Source of the DNA: Mesorhizobium sp. PAMC28654
GTDB lineage: Bacteria > Pseudomonadota > Alphaproteobacteria > Rhizobiales > Rhizobiaceae
Direction of reading: 5' to 3'
NCBI RefSeq assembly: GCF_020616515.1
Contig: NZ_CP085135.1
Coordinates: 6,123,001-6,187,000 of the forward strand
DNA: 64,000 nucleotides
Part shown: piece after piece, positions 37,777 to 47,000 of the stretch
How positions within the stretch are numbered: the first letter of the stretch is position 1
How the letters are laid out: each line of letters starts with the position of its first letter
Program-made: the position numbers and the translations under genes
The notes under the pieces: generated by a model
Told to the model about the DNA's origin: nothing
The model's database searches: none
What the model saw: only the letters and a program-made list of their open reading frames with translations

Positions 37777-39399
37777 ATGATTCGTCTCGAAAGCATCGGC
37801 AAGCAGAACGGCCGACAGATTGTCTTTATCGAAGCCTCGGCTGCCCTGCAGAAGGGCGAGAAGGTCGGACTCGTCGGCCCCAATGGCGCGGGCAAGACCA
37901 CGCTGTTTCGCATGATCACCGGGCAGGAGCTGCCCGACGAGGGCCAGGTGCAGGTCGATCGCGGCGTGACCATCGGCTATTTCAGCCAGGATGTCGGCGA
38001 GATGGGCGGCCGCAGTGCTGTGGCCGAGACCATGGACGGCGCCGGTCCAGTGAGTGAGCTGATCCGCGAGATGAGCGAGCTGGAGGTCGCCATGGGCGAC
38101 CCCGACCGAGCCGACGAGATGGATGATATCATCCAGAAATATGGCGAGGCGCAGCACCGCTTCGAGGAACTGGACGGCTATGCGCTGGATGGCCGCGCGC
38201 GCGAGGTGCTGGATGGCCTGGGCTTCTCGCAGGAAATGATGGACGGCGATGTCGGAAAACTGTCCGGCGGCTGGAAGATGCGCGTGGCGCTGGCGCGCAT
38301 CCTGCTGATGCGCCCCGACGCGCTGCTGCTCGACGAGCCAAGCAACCATCTGGATCTCGAAAGCCTGATCTGGCTGGAATCCTTCCTCAAGAACTTCGAC
38401 GGCGGGCTACTGATGACCTCGCACGACCGCGAGTTCATGAACCGCATCGTCAACAAGATCGTCGAGATCGACGGCGGCTCGCTGACCGCCTATTCCGGCA
38501 ATTACGAATTCTACCAGCAGCAGCGCGCGATCGCCGACAAGCAGCAGCAGGCGCAGTTCGACCGCCAGCAGGCGATGCTGGCCAAGGAGATCGCCTTCAT
38601 CGAGCGCTTCAAGGCGCGCGCCTCGCATGCAGCCCAGGTGCAGAGCCGGGTGAAGAAGCTGGACAAGATCGACAAGGTGGAGCCGCCCAAGCGCCGCCAG
38701 ACCGTGTCGTTCGAGTTCCAGCCGGCGCCGCGTTCGGGCGAGGACGTGGTGACCTTGAAGAACATCCACAAGCGCTATGGCAACCGCACGATCTATGAGG
38801 GGCTGGATTTCCAGGTCCGCCGGCGCGAGCGCTGGTGCATCATGGGCGTCAACGGCGCCGGCAAATCGACGCTGCTGAAACTGGTGGCCGGCGCTTCCGA
38901 GCCCGACGACGGCACGGTGGCGCGTGGCCCGAGCGTGAAGATGGGCTATTTCGCCCAGCACGCCATGGACCTCTTGGAAGGCGAACGCACCGTGTTCCAG
39001 ACGCTGGAGGACGCGTTTCCGCAGGCGGGCCAGGCGCCGCTGCGCGCGCTGGCCGGCTGCTTCGGCTTTTCCGGCGACGAGATCGAGAAGCGCTGCCGCG
39101 TGCTTTCAGGAGGCGAGAAGGCGCGGCTGGTCATGGCGCTCATGCTGTTCGATCCGCCCAACCTGCTGGTGCTGGACGAGCCGACCAACCATCTGGACAT
39201 CACCACCAAGGAAATGCTGATCACAGCACTTTCGCAGTATGAAGGCACGATGCTGTTCGTCTCGCATGATCGGCACTTCCTGGCGAAGCTCTCCAACCGC
39301 GTGCTGGAACTGACGCCCGAGGGCGTCCACACCTATGGCGGCGGCTATACGGAATATGTTGAACGCACGGGGCACGAGGCGCCGGGATTGCGGAGCTAA
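37777..39399 (+). CDS. ABC-F family ATPase (Uup/EttA-like ribosome-associated factor)
   Basis: A 540-residue soluble protein with two ABC domains and no membrane segments. Walker A motifs GPNGAGKTT and GVNGAGKST, signatures KLSGGWKMR and LSGGEKARL, Walker B with LLLDEPSNHLD and LVLDEPTNHLD, and the inter-domain helix-rich linker (QQQRAIADKQQQAQFDRQQAML). ABC-F proteins act on the ribosome during elongation or stalling. ATG 37777 begins directly with the first strand MIRLESIG. Monocistronic. Confidence 0.94.
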   Translation: MIRLESIGKQNGRQIVFIEASAALQKGEKVGLVGPNGAGKTTLFRMITGQELPDEGQVQVDRGVTIGYFSQDVGEMGGRSAVAETMDGAGPVSELIREMSELEVAMGDPDRADEMDDIIQKYGEAQHRFEELDGYALDGRAREVLDGLGFSQEMMDGDVGKLSGGWKMRVALARILLMRPDALLLDEPSNHLDLESLIWLESFLKNFDGGLLMTSHDREFMNRIVNKIVEIDGGSLTAYSGNYEFYQQQRAIADKQQQAQFDRQQAMLAKEIAFIERFKARASHAAQVQSRVKKLDKIDKVEPPKRRQTVSFEFQPAPRSGEDVVTLKNIHKRYGNRTIYEGLDFQVRRRERWCIMGVNGAGKSTLLKLVAGASEPDDGTVARGPSVKMGYFAQHAMDLLEGERTVFQTLEDAFPQAGQAPLRALAGCFGFSGDEIEKRCRVLSGGEKARLVMALMLFDPPNLLVLDEPTNHLDITTKEMLITALSQYEGTMLFVSHDRHFLAKLSNRVLELTPEGVHTYGGGYTEYVERTGHEAPGLRS

Positions 39400-39400
39400 T

Positions 39401-39441
39401 GCCATTTCAGAAAAGTGAAACGGTTTTCCTGAAATTGCGTC
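39401..39441. repeat. Short dispersed palindrome (CAGAAAAGTGAAACGGTTTTCCTG type)
   Basis: ATTTCAGAAAAGTGAAACGG and the complementary half TTTTCCTGAAATTGCG form an imperfect palindrome directly after the ABC-F stop. A related element lies at 52896-52946 (AATTCCGGACGGAAAACCG...). No T-run; possibly a repeat that also serves as transcript end. Confidence 0.65.
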
Positions 39442-39496
39442 AGACGAAGAGATGAAGCGGTTCCGCGTTTCGGGGAAACGATGGACCGCTCCAGAC

Positions 39497-40417
39497 TCAG
39501 AAATCGTTGAAGATCCGCCCTTCGACACCGCCGAGATAGGTTTTCCAGATATAGGTCGACAGCCGCTTGCCGTAGCCGTCAATATTGACCGTCGACTTCT
39601 TGTCCGCCGCACCCAGGACGTGGAACAGCTTCCCATCGACCATCTGGTGGCCGCCCTCCGTGCCTTCGGCCTGGACCGTGACGAGCGTTTCATACGCTTC
39701 CGCGATATCATCCAGCTTCACGTGGGAATAAAACACCGGCCAATTCCCACCCCCGGTGTCCATTCCCCACTCCATGCGAGGCGTGAAATCAAGGTCGAGA
39801 CCTTTCACGGCCGAGAACTTCAGGAAACAGAATCCGGGCCAGAAATACCACCCGGCTTCGTTCGGGCCGGCCGTGTACAGATAGTTGCTGTTGGCGTCGC
39901 GTTTCACGCCATAGCCGATCTTGTCCGCAAGCTGGCTTGGTATGTCCAGCGGTGCGACCGGAATGCAGTCATGATCGAGGAAGCCGAACAGGTCAGGCTC
40001 GAGGCGGCAAATCAGGTGATGGAAAATCCAGTTCAGCGCCACGCCATGGGAACGTGAGGGGTGACGCTCCGGGTTCTTGTGGAGGGCGAAATACTTGATT
40101 CCCCTTGAGGCGCAGATGCGGCCGATGGCATCGCGGGCAGCGGCGTTCGATGAATTGTCGATGACCACGAGTGTCATGCTTTTGGAGTACATCAACCAGG
40201 CCTTTGTCATCGCATCGATGACCCAGGGGGTGTTGAAGGCGACCACAAAGCAGAACTGCTTCGAACCGGTCTGTTTCAGTGCATCCGCGAAAGCCGCGCC
40301 TTCAGCCGAAGATCTTGAACGGAAATAGTTTCTCCTGACGACGTCGCGAACGGACTTTACGCGCAGGACCAGCGGGTTCCTGTTGAGCGCCCGGACCAAA
40401 GGCTTGAATAATCGCAT
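39497..40417 (-). CDS. Glycosyltransferase-like protein (GT-A fold)
   Basis: A 306-residue protein. The middle has a nucleotide-sugar-binding type pattern: hydrophobic strands FCFVVAFNTPWVI and MTLVVIDNSSN, then FGFLDHDCIPV, where DHD corresponds to the metal-binding DxD of GT-A enzymes. Basic N-terminus (MRLFKPLVRALNRNPLVLRVK) without a signal. The family is not one I can name; acceptor and donor unknown. It lies alone between repeats. Confidence 0.6.
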   Translation of the reverse strand: MRLFKPLVRALNRNPLVLRVKSVRDVVRRNYFRSRSSAEGAAFADALKQTGSKQFCFVVAFNTPWVIDAMTKAWLMYSKSMTLVVIDNSSNAAARDAIGRICASRGIKYFALHKNPERHPSRSHGVALNWIFHHLICRLEPDLFGFLDHDCIPVAPLDIPSQLADKIGYGVKRDANSNYLYTAGPNEAGWYFWPGFCFLKFSAVKGLDLDFTPRMEWGMDTGGGNWPVFYSHVKLDDIAEAYETLVTVQAEGTEGGHQMVDGKLFHVLGAADKKSTVNIDGYGKRLSTYIWKTYLGGVEGRIFNDF

Positions 40418-40616
40418 CGTGGCAACCCATTGGAATAGCCGGAATTGGCCTCAGGACATTGGCTGCAGCCGACGATCCTTGCATTCGAGCCGATATCGCT
40501 CAACGCACTTGTCGAAGGCAAGCGATAATATTCCGGATAGTCCAATCGCCTTTATCGGCAGGGCCGGGGGCGCTGTCCCCGTAACCTTTTCGATCAATGC
40601 CCTGACGCTCCGGGGC

Positions 40617-41504
40617 CTACTTGCCGGCCATGTGATCGGCAAGTGCCTGCGCCTGGGCGAGAAGCGCGGGGAAGACCGGGTCGCCCGGCAGGTTCTGGGA
40701 CATGCAGGCGCGGTAGTCGCCGTCACCTTTTTCCCAGGCGGCATTGGCGGTGTCATACGCCTTTTCGTCGTTTTGCTCGGAAGCCTGGGCGGCCAGCTTC
40801 TGCGCGGCGTCGTTGGCCGAGGTCCACAGGGCGTCGCAGGCGGCGATCCTGGGAACAGCGGGGGCCGCGGGCGCCGAGGCGATCATGACGCTCTTGCCCT
40901 TGACGAGCGTGACGACGACCTGCTGCTCGTAGATCGGCCCCACGTCCTGCGTCCAGCCGCCAAGTCGGGCAATGGCAATATCGGCGCCTTCGGGCTTCTT
41001 CAGCGGAAGGTCGAGCGTTCCCGAGAAGGCGGCGTCGCTGTTGATCGCCTGGGTGTAGAAGGCATCGAGCTTCAGCGCCTCATCGATGCCGGTGGGCAGC
41101 CTGAGGCCCGCATCCGTATCGGCGGCCCTGGACTGGAGCCAGCGCTGAAGGAGCCCCCGCGTCGTTGCCACGATGCTCGGGCTGTCGTCGCTCTTGGCGT
41201 ATCTCAGCCCGTCGAGCATGCCGTATCCGACATCGGCGTCGCTCAGGCTTTCCAGATTGATGGTGCCGGTTGCCGGGAAATCCGTAACCGCCAAGGGGCC
41301 GAGAAGGATGGAAAGGCGCCCTTCGAGGTCGGCCCGCGCCTTCGCATCGGCCGCATCGAGCGTTTCCACGGGAGCGTTCGCGCTGTTGAGGGCGGCGATG
41401 GCTGAAATCGCCTTGTCGCGCGCGGCGATGTAATCGTCCTCGGGCGAGGCCGCGAAAGCAGCGCTGCTTGCAAGCGCGAACATGATCGTCCAGATCAACC
41501 GCAT
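40617..41504 (-). CDS. Secreted/periplasmic protein of unknown function
   Basis: A 295-residue protein with signal peptide MRLIWTIMFALASSAAFA and a long alpha-helical mature part containing two Cys near the C-terminus (IAACDALW, YRACMSQ). No known motif was recognised. Neighbours do not suggest a role. Its clear signal peptide and conserved-looking codon use support a real gene. Confidence 0.75.
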   Translation of the reverse strand: MRLIWTIMFALASSAAFAASPEDDYIAARDKAISAIAALNSANAPVETLDAADAKARADLEGRLSILLGPLAVTDFPATGTINLESLSDADVGYGMLDGLRYAKSDDSPSIVATTRGLLQRWLQSRAADTDAGLRLPTGIDEALKLDAFYTQAINSDAAFSGTLDLPLKKPEGADIAIARLGGWTQDVGPIYEQQVVVTLVKGKSVMIASAPAAPAVPRIAACDALWTSANDAAQKLAAQASEQNDEKAYDTANAAWEKGDGDYRACMSQNLPGDPVFPALLAQAQALADHMAGK

Positions 41505-41793
41505 GATCTAACCCTCCGATTTCGAATGCATATCGCTTGGCTTGGTGGCTATTGTGCGGCGGCCCCCATGCGAACGTGCCCCATTAACCATCAATTAACT
41601 ATCCAGTCGCCTTTGATTCAAATTTGCAGGATACTGGTTTGGTCAGAGGGCTCTTCGGGGAGCCTGGATACACGAGATCTACTGGCGCGCCGCTTCGTCC
41701 GTGCGCGACAGGCTGAATTCCAAAAAAAGAAGCGGCGGAACACCGTCGCCAAACGGGGAGGCGTCAGCATCATTTTTGATGAGGAGCGCCAGA

Positions 41794-42075
41794 ATGAAGA
41801 TCGAAGAAGCAGTTACGGCAGTGACAGCCGAAGCGAATGCCCTGCTGTCGTGCCTCGGCCAGCCCGTTGTCGCCTACCACGTCACGGCAATCATGAGCGA
41901 GGCGGACTTCGAGCACGCCCGGGAGATGCAACTCGCCTTGATGCGGCGAAGCATCGAGGCGCTGGTCGATGACGGCTTGGAAGACGTCGCCGCCGAACAT
42001 TTCGCGGCGCGGTTCCACGGTTGCGTCGGCTCGACCTGGAGGCTGCTGCATCGGTCCGAGGCCGCGTCGCACTGA
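41794..42075 (+). CDS. Small hypothetical protein, 93 residues
   Basis: A short helical protein (MKIEEAVTAVTAEANALLSC ... VGSTWRLLHRSEAASH) with GAGGAG at 41781-41786 as ribosome site. The preceding 289 bases (41505-41793) contain no gene. Not recognised; helical, with one Cys in the centre and one near the end. Confidence 0.6.
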   Translation: MKIEEAVTAVTAEANALLSCLGQPVVAYHVTAIMSEADFEHAREMQLALMRRSIEALVDDGLEDVAAEHFAARFHGCVGSTWRLLHRSEAASH

Positions 42076-42159
42076 TCTCGCCCGAACGGCCTTGGTTGGG
42101 CTTTGGCGATGTCCGCGTCTGGGGCAGGGCGGAGTTGTTTTCCACTCTTCCGGCTTGCT

Positions 42160-43809
42160 TCAGGTCCGCTTGCGCTTCTCCACCTCCGCCTTGCGCAGCA
42201 AGAACCGCTGGATCTTGCCGCTCGGTGTCTTCGGCAATTCGCTGACGAAATCGATCTCACGCGGATAGGCGTGGGCCGAGAGCCGCTTTTTCACGTGCTG
42301 TGCCAGTTCCTTGGCGAGTTCGGGGCTGCCCTTGAAGGCGGGTGCCAGCACCACGAAGGCCTTGACGATCTCGGTGCGTTGCGGATCGGGAACGCCGACG
42401 ACGGCGGCCTCGTTGACGGCCGGATGCTCGATGAGCGCGCTTTCGACGTCGAACGGGCCGATGCGGTAGCCGGACGAGGTGATGACGTCATCGGCCCGGC
42501 CGATGAAGGAGATCGAGCCGTCCGGCTCGAACTCTACCGTGTCGCCGGTGCGGTAATAGCCCCCCGATATGGCTGGGGTTTCCGACCGGTGATAGCCGTC
42601 GAACCAGCGCAGCGGCGAGTTGGCGATGTCGACGGCGAGGATGCCCGGCTGGTTGGGGCCAAGCTCGCGGCCGGCGTCGTCGAGCACGACGATGCGGTAG
42701 CCCGGCATGGCAAAGCCGGCCGAGCCGACGCGCACCTTGTGCGACAGGCCGTGGTGGTTGTTGACCATCATGCCGTTCTCGGTCTGGCCGTAATGGTCGT
42801 GGATGGGAGCAGCGAGATGAGCGTGGAACCAGCGGATCACTTCCGGGTTGAGCGGCTCGCCGGCGCTGCTCACGACGCGGAGCCGCCCCTTGACGCGGGC
42901 GGCGGACGCCGCGCCTTCGGCGAGCAGCAGCCGGAAGGCGGTGGGCGAACCGGCGAGGCTGGTGACGCCCAGGCGCTCGATGATGTCGTAGGTGCTTTGT
43001 GCGTTGAAGGCGCCTTCGTAAAGCGTCGTCGCGATGCCGAGCAGCAGGGGCCCGGTGATGGCGTAGTAGAGGCCGTAAGCCCAGCCGGGATCGGCGATGT
43101 TCCAGAACACATCATCGGAGCGCAGCCCGATGGCATCGCGCATATAGGCGCCGAAGGCCAGCAGCGCGCTGAGCGGCACCGGCACGCCCTTGGGGAAACC
43201 GGTGGTGCCCGACGTCGACATCATCATGAACAGGTCGTCGCCCTTGCGAAGGACGGGCTCGCAGTCGGACGAGGCGGCGGCAAAGGCGGCGCGGAAATCG
43301 ATGTCGCCGGCCGGCAGGGCTTCGCCGGGGGCAAGGATGGTCGCCACCCGAGCGCAGTCCTCCACCTCGTCGAGCTTGCCGCGATTGGCCGTGTTGGTGA
43401 CGACGAGTTTCGCCCCGCTGGTCTTCAGCCGGTGGTCGATGGCTTTCGGGCCGAATGCAGTGAACAGCGGCTGATAGACCGCGCCGATGCGCCATGTGCC
43501 GAGAATGACAGCCACCAGTTCGGGAATGCGCGGCAGCATGCCGGCCACCACATCGCCGGGACCAACGCCGGCGGCTTTCAGCATAGTGCCGACACGCGCC
43601 GACATCTCGCTGAGCTGGTCGAAGGTGAATTCGCGCAGCTGGCCGTCGGCGGAGATCGCGCGCAACGCCAGCCGGTTCTGCCCGGTGTGGCGATCGCAGC
43701 ATTCGATGCAGGCATTGATGCCCGTCGCGGGATCGCCCTGAAGTCTTGCGATTTCATCCTCGATGCGAAAGCGGGCGAGGGCGTCGTCATAGCGCGGCGT
43801 CTTGGTCAT
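42160..43809 (-). CDS. Acyl-CoA synthetase (AMP-forming, medium-chain/acetyl-CoA-synthetase-like)
   Basis: A 549-residue ANL ligase. P-loop STSGTTGFPKGVP, A5 region HYGQTENGMM, hinge GYYRTGDTVEFEPDG followed by FIGRADDVITSSGYRIGPFDVE, and catalytic lysine in TPSGKIQRFLL. The pattern NIADPGWAYGLYYAI is typical of the AcsM-like/medium-chain group. It would activate a short or medium acyl or aromatic acid. Monocistronic; flanked by an intergenic repeat upstream. Confidence 0.9.
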   Translation of the reverse strand: MTKTPRYDDALARFRIEDEIARLQGDPATGINACIECCDRHTGQNRLALRAISADGQLREFTFDQLSEMSARVGTMLKAAGVGPGDVVAGMLPRIPELVAVILGTWRIGAVYQPLFTAFGPKAIDHRLKTSGAKLVVTNTANRGKLDEVEDCARVATILAPGEALPAGDIDFRAAFAAASSDCEPVLRKGDDLFMMMSTSGTTGFPKGVPVPLSALLAFGAYMRDAIGLRSDDVFWNIADPGWAYGLYYAITGPLLLGIATTLYEGAFNAQSTYDIIERLGVTSLAGSPTAFRLLLAEGAASAARVKGRLRVVSSAGEPLNPEVIRWFHAHLAAPIHDHYGQTENGMMVNNHHGLSHKVRVGSAGFAMPGYRIVVLDDAGRELGPNQPGILAVDIANSPLRWFDGYHRSETPAISGGYYRTGDTVEFEPDGSISFIGRADDVITSSGYRIGPFDVESALIEHPAVNEAAVVGVPDPQRTEIVKAFVVLAPAFKGSPELAKELAQHVKKRLSAHAYPREIDFVSELPKTPSGKIQRFLLRKAEVEKRKRT

Positions 43810-43960
43810 GGCAGTCCTCCCTGGCGGCGTGCTGTCTCCTCATGGCGCGCTGTCCGGGTACTAGATGCCTGAAATCGTTGTCGTGGTCGATGCGGCGAAA
43901 GTTGGTGGGGCAGCGCGCGCTCCGTCGCGCCTGTTCCGCCGACGTTGCGGCCAGCGTCTT

Positions 43961-44013
43961 TCTCCCCGTTCACGGGGAGAAATGCCCGGCAGGGCAATGA
44001 GGGGCAGCGTGGA
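43961..44013. repeat. Palindromic intergenic element with CTCCCCGTTCACGGGGAG core
   Basis: TTTCTCCCCGTTCACGGGGAGAAA is a perfect palindrome around TTCA, followed by TGCCCGGCAGGGCAATGAGGGGCAGCG. Pieces of the same element occur at 46424-46458 and 50536-50575. The gap 43810-44062 shows no gene. Confidence 0.75.
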
Positions 44014-44062
44014 GGCTGATAATTTGGTGGTCAACTCCTGTGTTGCCGAAGGTCGGCGGCGC

Positions 44063-44998
44063 TCAGGACACCGGGCCGAACTGGAGCAATTTGAAGCAAT
44101 CACCGGTGCCTGGCGTCAGCTGCGTCAGGAAGAGTTTCGACCGATCAATCCATTCCTGGTGCGACCTTGCATCGGCTTCGATCTCCTTGACCGGTGCAAG
44201 GTTCACGAAGCCGCGCCCGTTGCTGAAAAGCCAGCACGCACGGCCGAGAAATCTCCTGGCCCGTTGGCGCAAGAGGTCGGTATCATAAAAGATGTCGAGC
44301 ACCTTCTGCTTGATCTTCCGCTCCCCTTCAGGATTGGCGATCGCAACCTCGATTGGCTCGCCGCCAATTGCATCCGCCAGGTCCTTGTAGTCCAGGCTGA
44401 GCTGGGTGGTGGCATATTTGATGTCGCTCTCATCCCGCACGATGTTGAACCACAGCGTCGGGTTGAGTTCGTTGATGACGAATGACGATTCGAAATCGCG
44501 AGACAGGTTCAGGATGTCGAACTCGTGAACATCAACGTCGCGCTCGACCAGGCGGATCTTGGCGACCTGCTCGCCGAGTTTTGTTCCGTGCGCGCTGATC
44601 GCCGCGTTCGTTCCACCAAGTTCCGGACTGACATAGGGCCCACCATCATCCAGCAGCGCATCGAATTCGCCAAGGAAGCCGACGGCGGCGCTGCCGCGCG
44701 CAATGCGTGCCGCCAGTTTGGCCAGAACCTGCTGGAGCTCCGTTTCGCGTTTGCGCTGGTCCTGATAATTCTGCTGAAAAAAGAAGATGAACAGCGACAC
44801 GCCGATGCCGATCATGATCACGCCCAGCTGCGAAAATATGTTGCGATAATATTCCAGCAACTTTTCACGATGGCGGACATCGTCGCGCACACTCTTGGCC
44901 ACGCGAAGATTGACGATCAGCGACAGGGTCAGCAGCCCGGCGCCGACCAGGATGAGGCCGCCGATGAGCAGGTAGCCGTGGCCTGAGCTGAAATCCAT
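44063..44998 (-). CDS. Membrane protein of unknown function with two N-terminal helices
   Basis: A 311-residue protein. Two transmembrane segments near the N-terminus (YLLIGGLILVGAGLLTLSLIV and LGVIMIGIGVSLFIFFF) bracket a charged loop; the remaining 230 residues are soluble and include a coiled-coil stretch (RKRETELQQVLAKLAARI). ATG 44998 is preferred; an in-frame GTG at 45052 directly follows a stop codon. Not recognised. Possibly a signalling or scaffolding protein with a large cytoplasmic domain. Confidence 0.7.
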   Translation of the reverse strand: MDFSSGHGYLLIGGLILVGAGLLTLSLIVNLRVAKSVRDDVRHREKLLEYYRNIFSQLGVIMIGIGVSLFIFFFQQNYQDQRKRETELQQVLAKLAARIARGSAAVGFLGEFDALLDDGGPYVSPELGGTNAAISAHGTKLGEQVAKIRLVERDVDVHEFDILNLSRDFESSFVINELNPTLWFNIVRDESDIKYATTQLSLDYKDLADAIGGEPIEVAIANPEGERKIKQKVLDIFYDTDLLRQRARRFLGRACWLFSNGRGFVNLAPVKEIEADARSHQEWIDRSKLFLTQLTPGTGDCFKLLQFGPVS

Positions 44999-45120
44999 TC
45001 GCTTGCCCTGAAACCCCAGACTGCGCAGAGTAATGCCATTTTGCTCCAACACCTAAGGTTTCGTGCGGTCGGAGCTCATTCCTGGGCCCGCGCTTTCTTT
45101 GTGGTGATCGCATTTGGAAA

Positions 45121-45159
45121 GTCCCCCTGGCTCGGCGAAGCCGAGACGCAGAGGGGGAC
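45121..45159. repeat. GGCTCGGCGAAGCCGAG palindrome flanked by GTCCCCCT/AGGGGGAC
   Basis: GTCCCCCT ... GGCTCGGCGAAGCCGAG ... AGGGGGAC forms a two-level hairpin in the gap before the radical-SAM gene. The core recurs at 48520-48545 and 50775-50800. Confidence 0.8.
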
Positions 45160-45272
45160 TTGTTCTGATGCCGCAACCCTTGGCAGGGACAATCCGCAGC
45201 AAGCGCGGCTGTTGACCGAAACCCGCTTCCGCCCGATAGGTCCGCCCCAAGCATACCCACCCCGAGAAACCG

Positions 45273-46397
45273 ATGACGTCAAACTCCAACCTCCTTCACG
45301 CACCAAACGCCGCGCAGAGCGCAGACGCCGACGCAGCCTGGCAGGCCGATGTCCGCGCCGGCGTGCGCCATGTCGGTGATCTCGCGTCCCTGCCGCTGTC
45401 GCCAGCCGAGCGCGCCGCAGCGCAGGCGGCGGCCGCGAACCACAAGGTGCGCGCCCCCAAAGCCTATCTCGACCTGATCGACTGGAACGACCCCGCCGAC
45501 CCGATCCGGCTGCAGGTCATCCCGCAGCCGCAGGAACTCATCGAGCAGGAGGGCGAGCTTGACGATCCGATCGCCGACCACGGGTTCAGCCCGGTGCCGC
45601 GGCTGACGCATCGCCATGCCGACCGGGTGCTGCTGTTCCCGACCTATCAATGTGCCGTCTATTGCCGGTTCTGCTTTCGCAAGGAGTCGCTGACCTCGAT
45701 CGGCCGTGGCTATTCGCGCGAAGCGCTGGAGCCGGCCTTCGCATACATCGCCGCGCATCCCGAGATCCGCGAGGTGATCCTGACCGGCGGCGATCCGCTG
45801 TCGCTACCCGACAAGGCGCTGGCCGAGATCCGCGCCCGCATCGAGGCCATCGCCCATGTGCGGCTGCTGCGCATTCACACGCGCGTGCCGGTGGCGCTGC
45901 CCTCGCGCATCACCGCCGGGCTGATAGCTGCCCTGCAGGGCCGGCTGATGGTCACCGTCGTCACCCATTTCAACCACGCACGCGAGATCACCGACGCCAC
46001 CGAAACGGCGTGCCGTACGCTCAGGCAAGGCGGCTTCATGCTGCTCAACCAGAGCGTACTGCTGAAGGGCGTCAACGACACGGTCGAGGTGCTGGAGGAA
46101 CTGTGCCGCGAGCTGATGTACCGGCTGGGCGTCAAGCCATATTACCTCCACCACGGCGACCTCGCGCGCGGCATGGCGCACCGGCGCACGACGATCGCCG
46201 AGGGCCAGGCGCTTGCCGCCGCGCTGCGCGCGCGCCTCTCGGGCATCTGCAACCCGGTCTATGTGCTGGACCTGCCCGAGGGTGGCGGCAAAGTGCCGCT
46301 TGGGCCGTGTTATGTCGAGGCGCGGGACGGGGAGGACTGGCGCATACGCGGGCTGGATGGACAGGTGAGGGCGTATCGGGAGGTGGTGGGGGAGTAG
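45273..46397 (+). CDS. Lysine-2,3-aminomutase-like radical SAM protein (KamA/EpmB family)
   Basis: A 374-residue radical SAM enzyme. The 4Fe-4S motif is C127-x3-C131-x2-C134 (CAVYCRFC); GGDP in ILTGGDPLSLPD binds SAM; the C-terminal GGGKVPLGP carries the lysine that binds PLP. It lacks the N-terminal and C-terminal extensions of clostridial lysine 2,3-aminomutase (about 416 residues) and is of EpmB-like size. EpmB beta-lysylates elongation factor P with EpmA and EF-P; neither is next to it here, so a different substrate is possible. Monocistronic. Confidence 0.9.
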   Translation: MTSNSNLLHAPNAAQSADADAAWQADVRAGVRHVGDLASLPLSPAERAAAQAAAANHKVRAPKAYLDLIDWNDPADPIRLQVIPQPQELIEQEGELDDPIADHGFSPVPRLTHRHADRVLLFPTYQCAVYCRFCFRKESLTSIGRGYSREALEPAFAYIAAHPEIREVILTGGDPLSLPDKALAEIRARIEAIAHVRLLRIHTRVPVALPSRITAGLIAALQGRLMVTVVTHFNHAREITDATETACRTLRQGGFMLLNQSVLLKGVNDTVEVLEELCRELMYRLGVKPYYLHHGDLARGMAHRRTTIAEGQALAAALRARLSGICNPVYVLDLPEGGGKVPLGPCYVEARDGEDWRIRGLDGQVRAYREVVGE

Positions 46398-46645
46398 GAA
46401 ACGCTTTTGCAGGCCTCTGCGCTGCCCCTTACCTGCCTGCCGGGCGATGAGGGGCGGCGCCGACTTTGGCGATTGAAACGATTGCCCTGGGCGTGACCGC
46501 CGATTGCGTTGCGCCAGCCCCTAATTCCCCCTCTCAAAAAAATCTCGCCACGCCCGGGAATAAAGCGCGGCCCTCCCGGGTCTTGCTCTGTAGCGAGGCC
46601 ATTCTTCCGGCACGCACCCAGGAAACAGAACAAGGACCTACCGAC

Positions 46646-46891
46646 ATGACCAAGCTCGCTCTCAGCGTGGCTGCGATGATGCTTGCCTCGAGCACTGCCT
46701 TCGCCGGCAGTGACCACTTCTCGAACGACTTCAATCAGCCGCTCGCTTCAGTCGATGGCAATGCCACGGCTTCGATCCCTTACGGGGCGCACCACAAGAA
46801 GGTCGACACCAAGGTGACGACCGGCCCCAGCCAGACGGCTCCCCAGACTGATGCGGGCGACTTCGTTGGCCCGCCGATCCCGGGCAACTGA
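46646..46891 (+). CDS. Small secreted protein, 81 residues
   Basis: Signal peptide MTKLALSVAAMMLASSTAFA followed by a 61-residue polar mature part (GSDHFSNDFNQPLASVDGN...). Not recognised. It precedes an exported MBL hydrolase, TPR and DoxX cluster and could be part of it, but the 109-base gap allows an independent transcript. A GGGAATAAA element lies 82 bases upstream. Confidence 0.7.
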   Translation: MTKLALSVAAMMLASSTAFAGSDHFSNDFNQPLASVDGNATASIPYGAHHKKVDTKVTTGPSQTAPQTDAGDFVGPPIPGN

Positions 46892-47000
46892 GTTCACGGG
46901 TCGGGGCTCACCCTCAAGGTCCCACCCAATCCGCATCAGGACGGAGGGCCATGTGGCGTGGCCCTCCGTCACCTCCCATCACCTTCACAAGGAGATCACC

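Noticed and set aside
42103..43872. 589-codon plus-strand frame opposite the acyl-CoA synthetase
   Set aside because: Shadow; the minus-strand gene has all ANL motifs.
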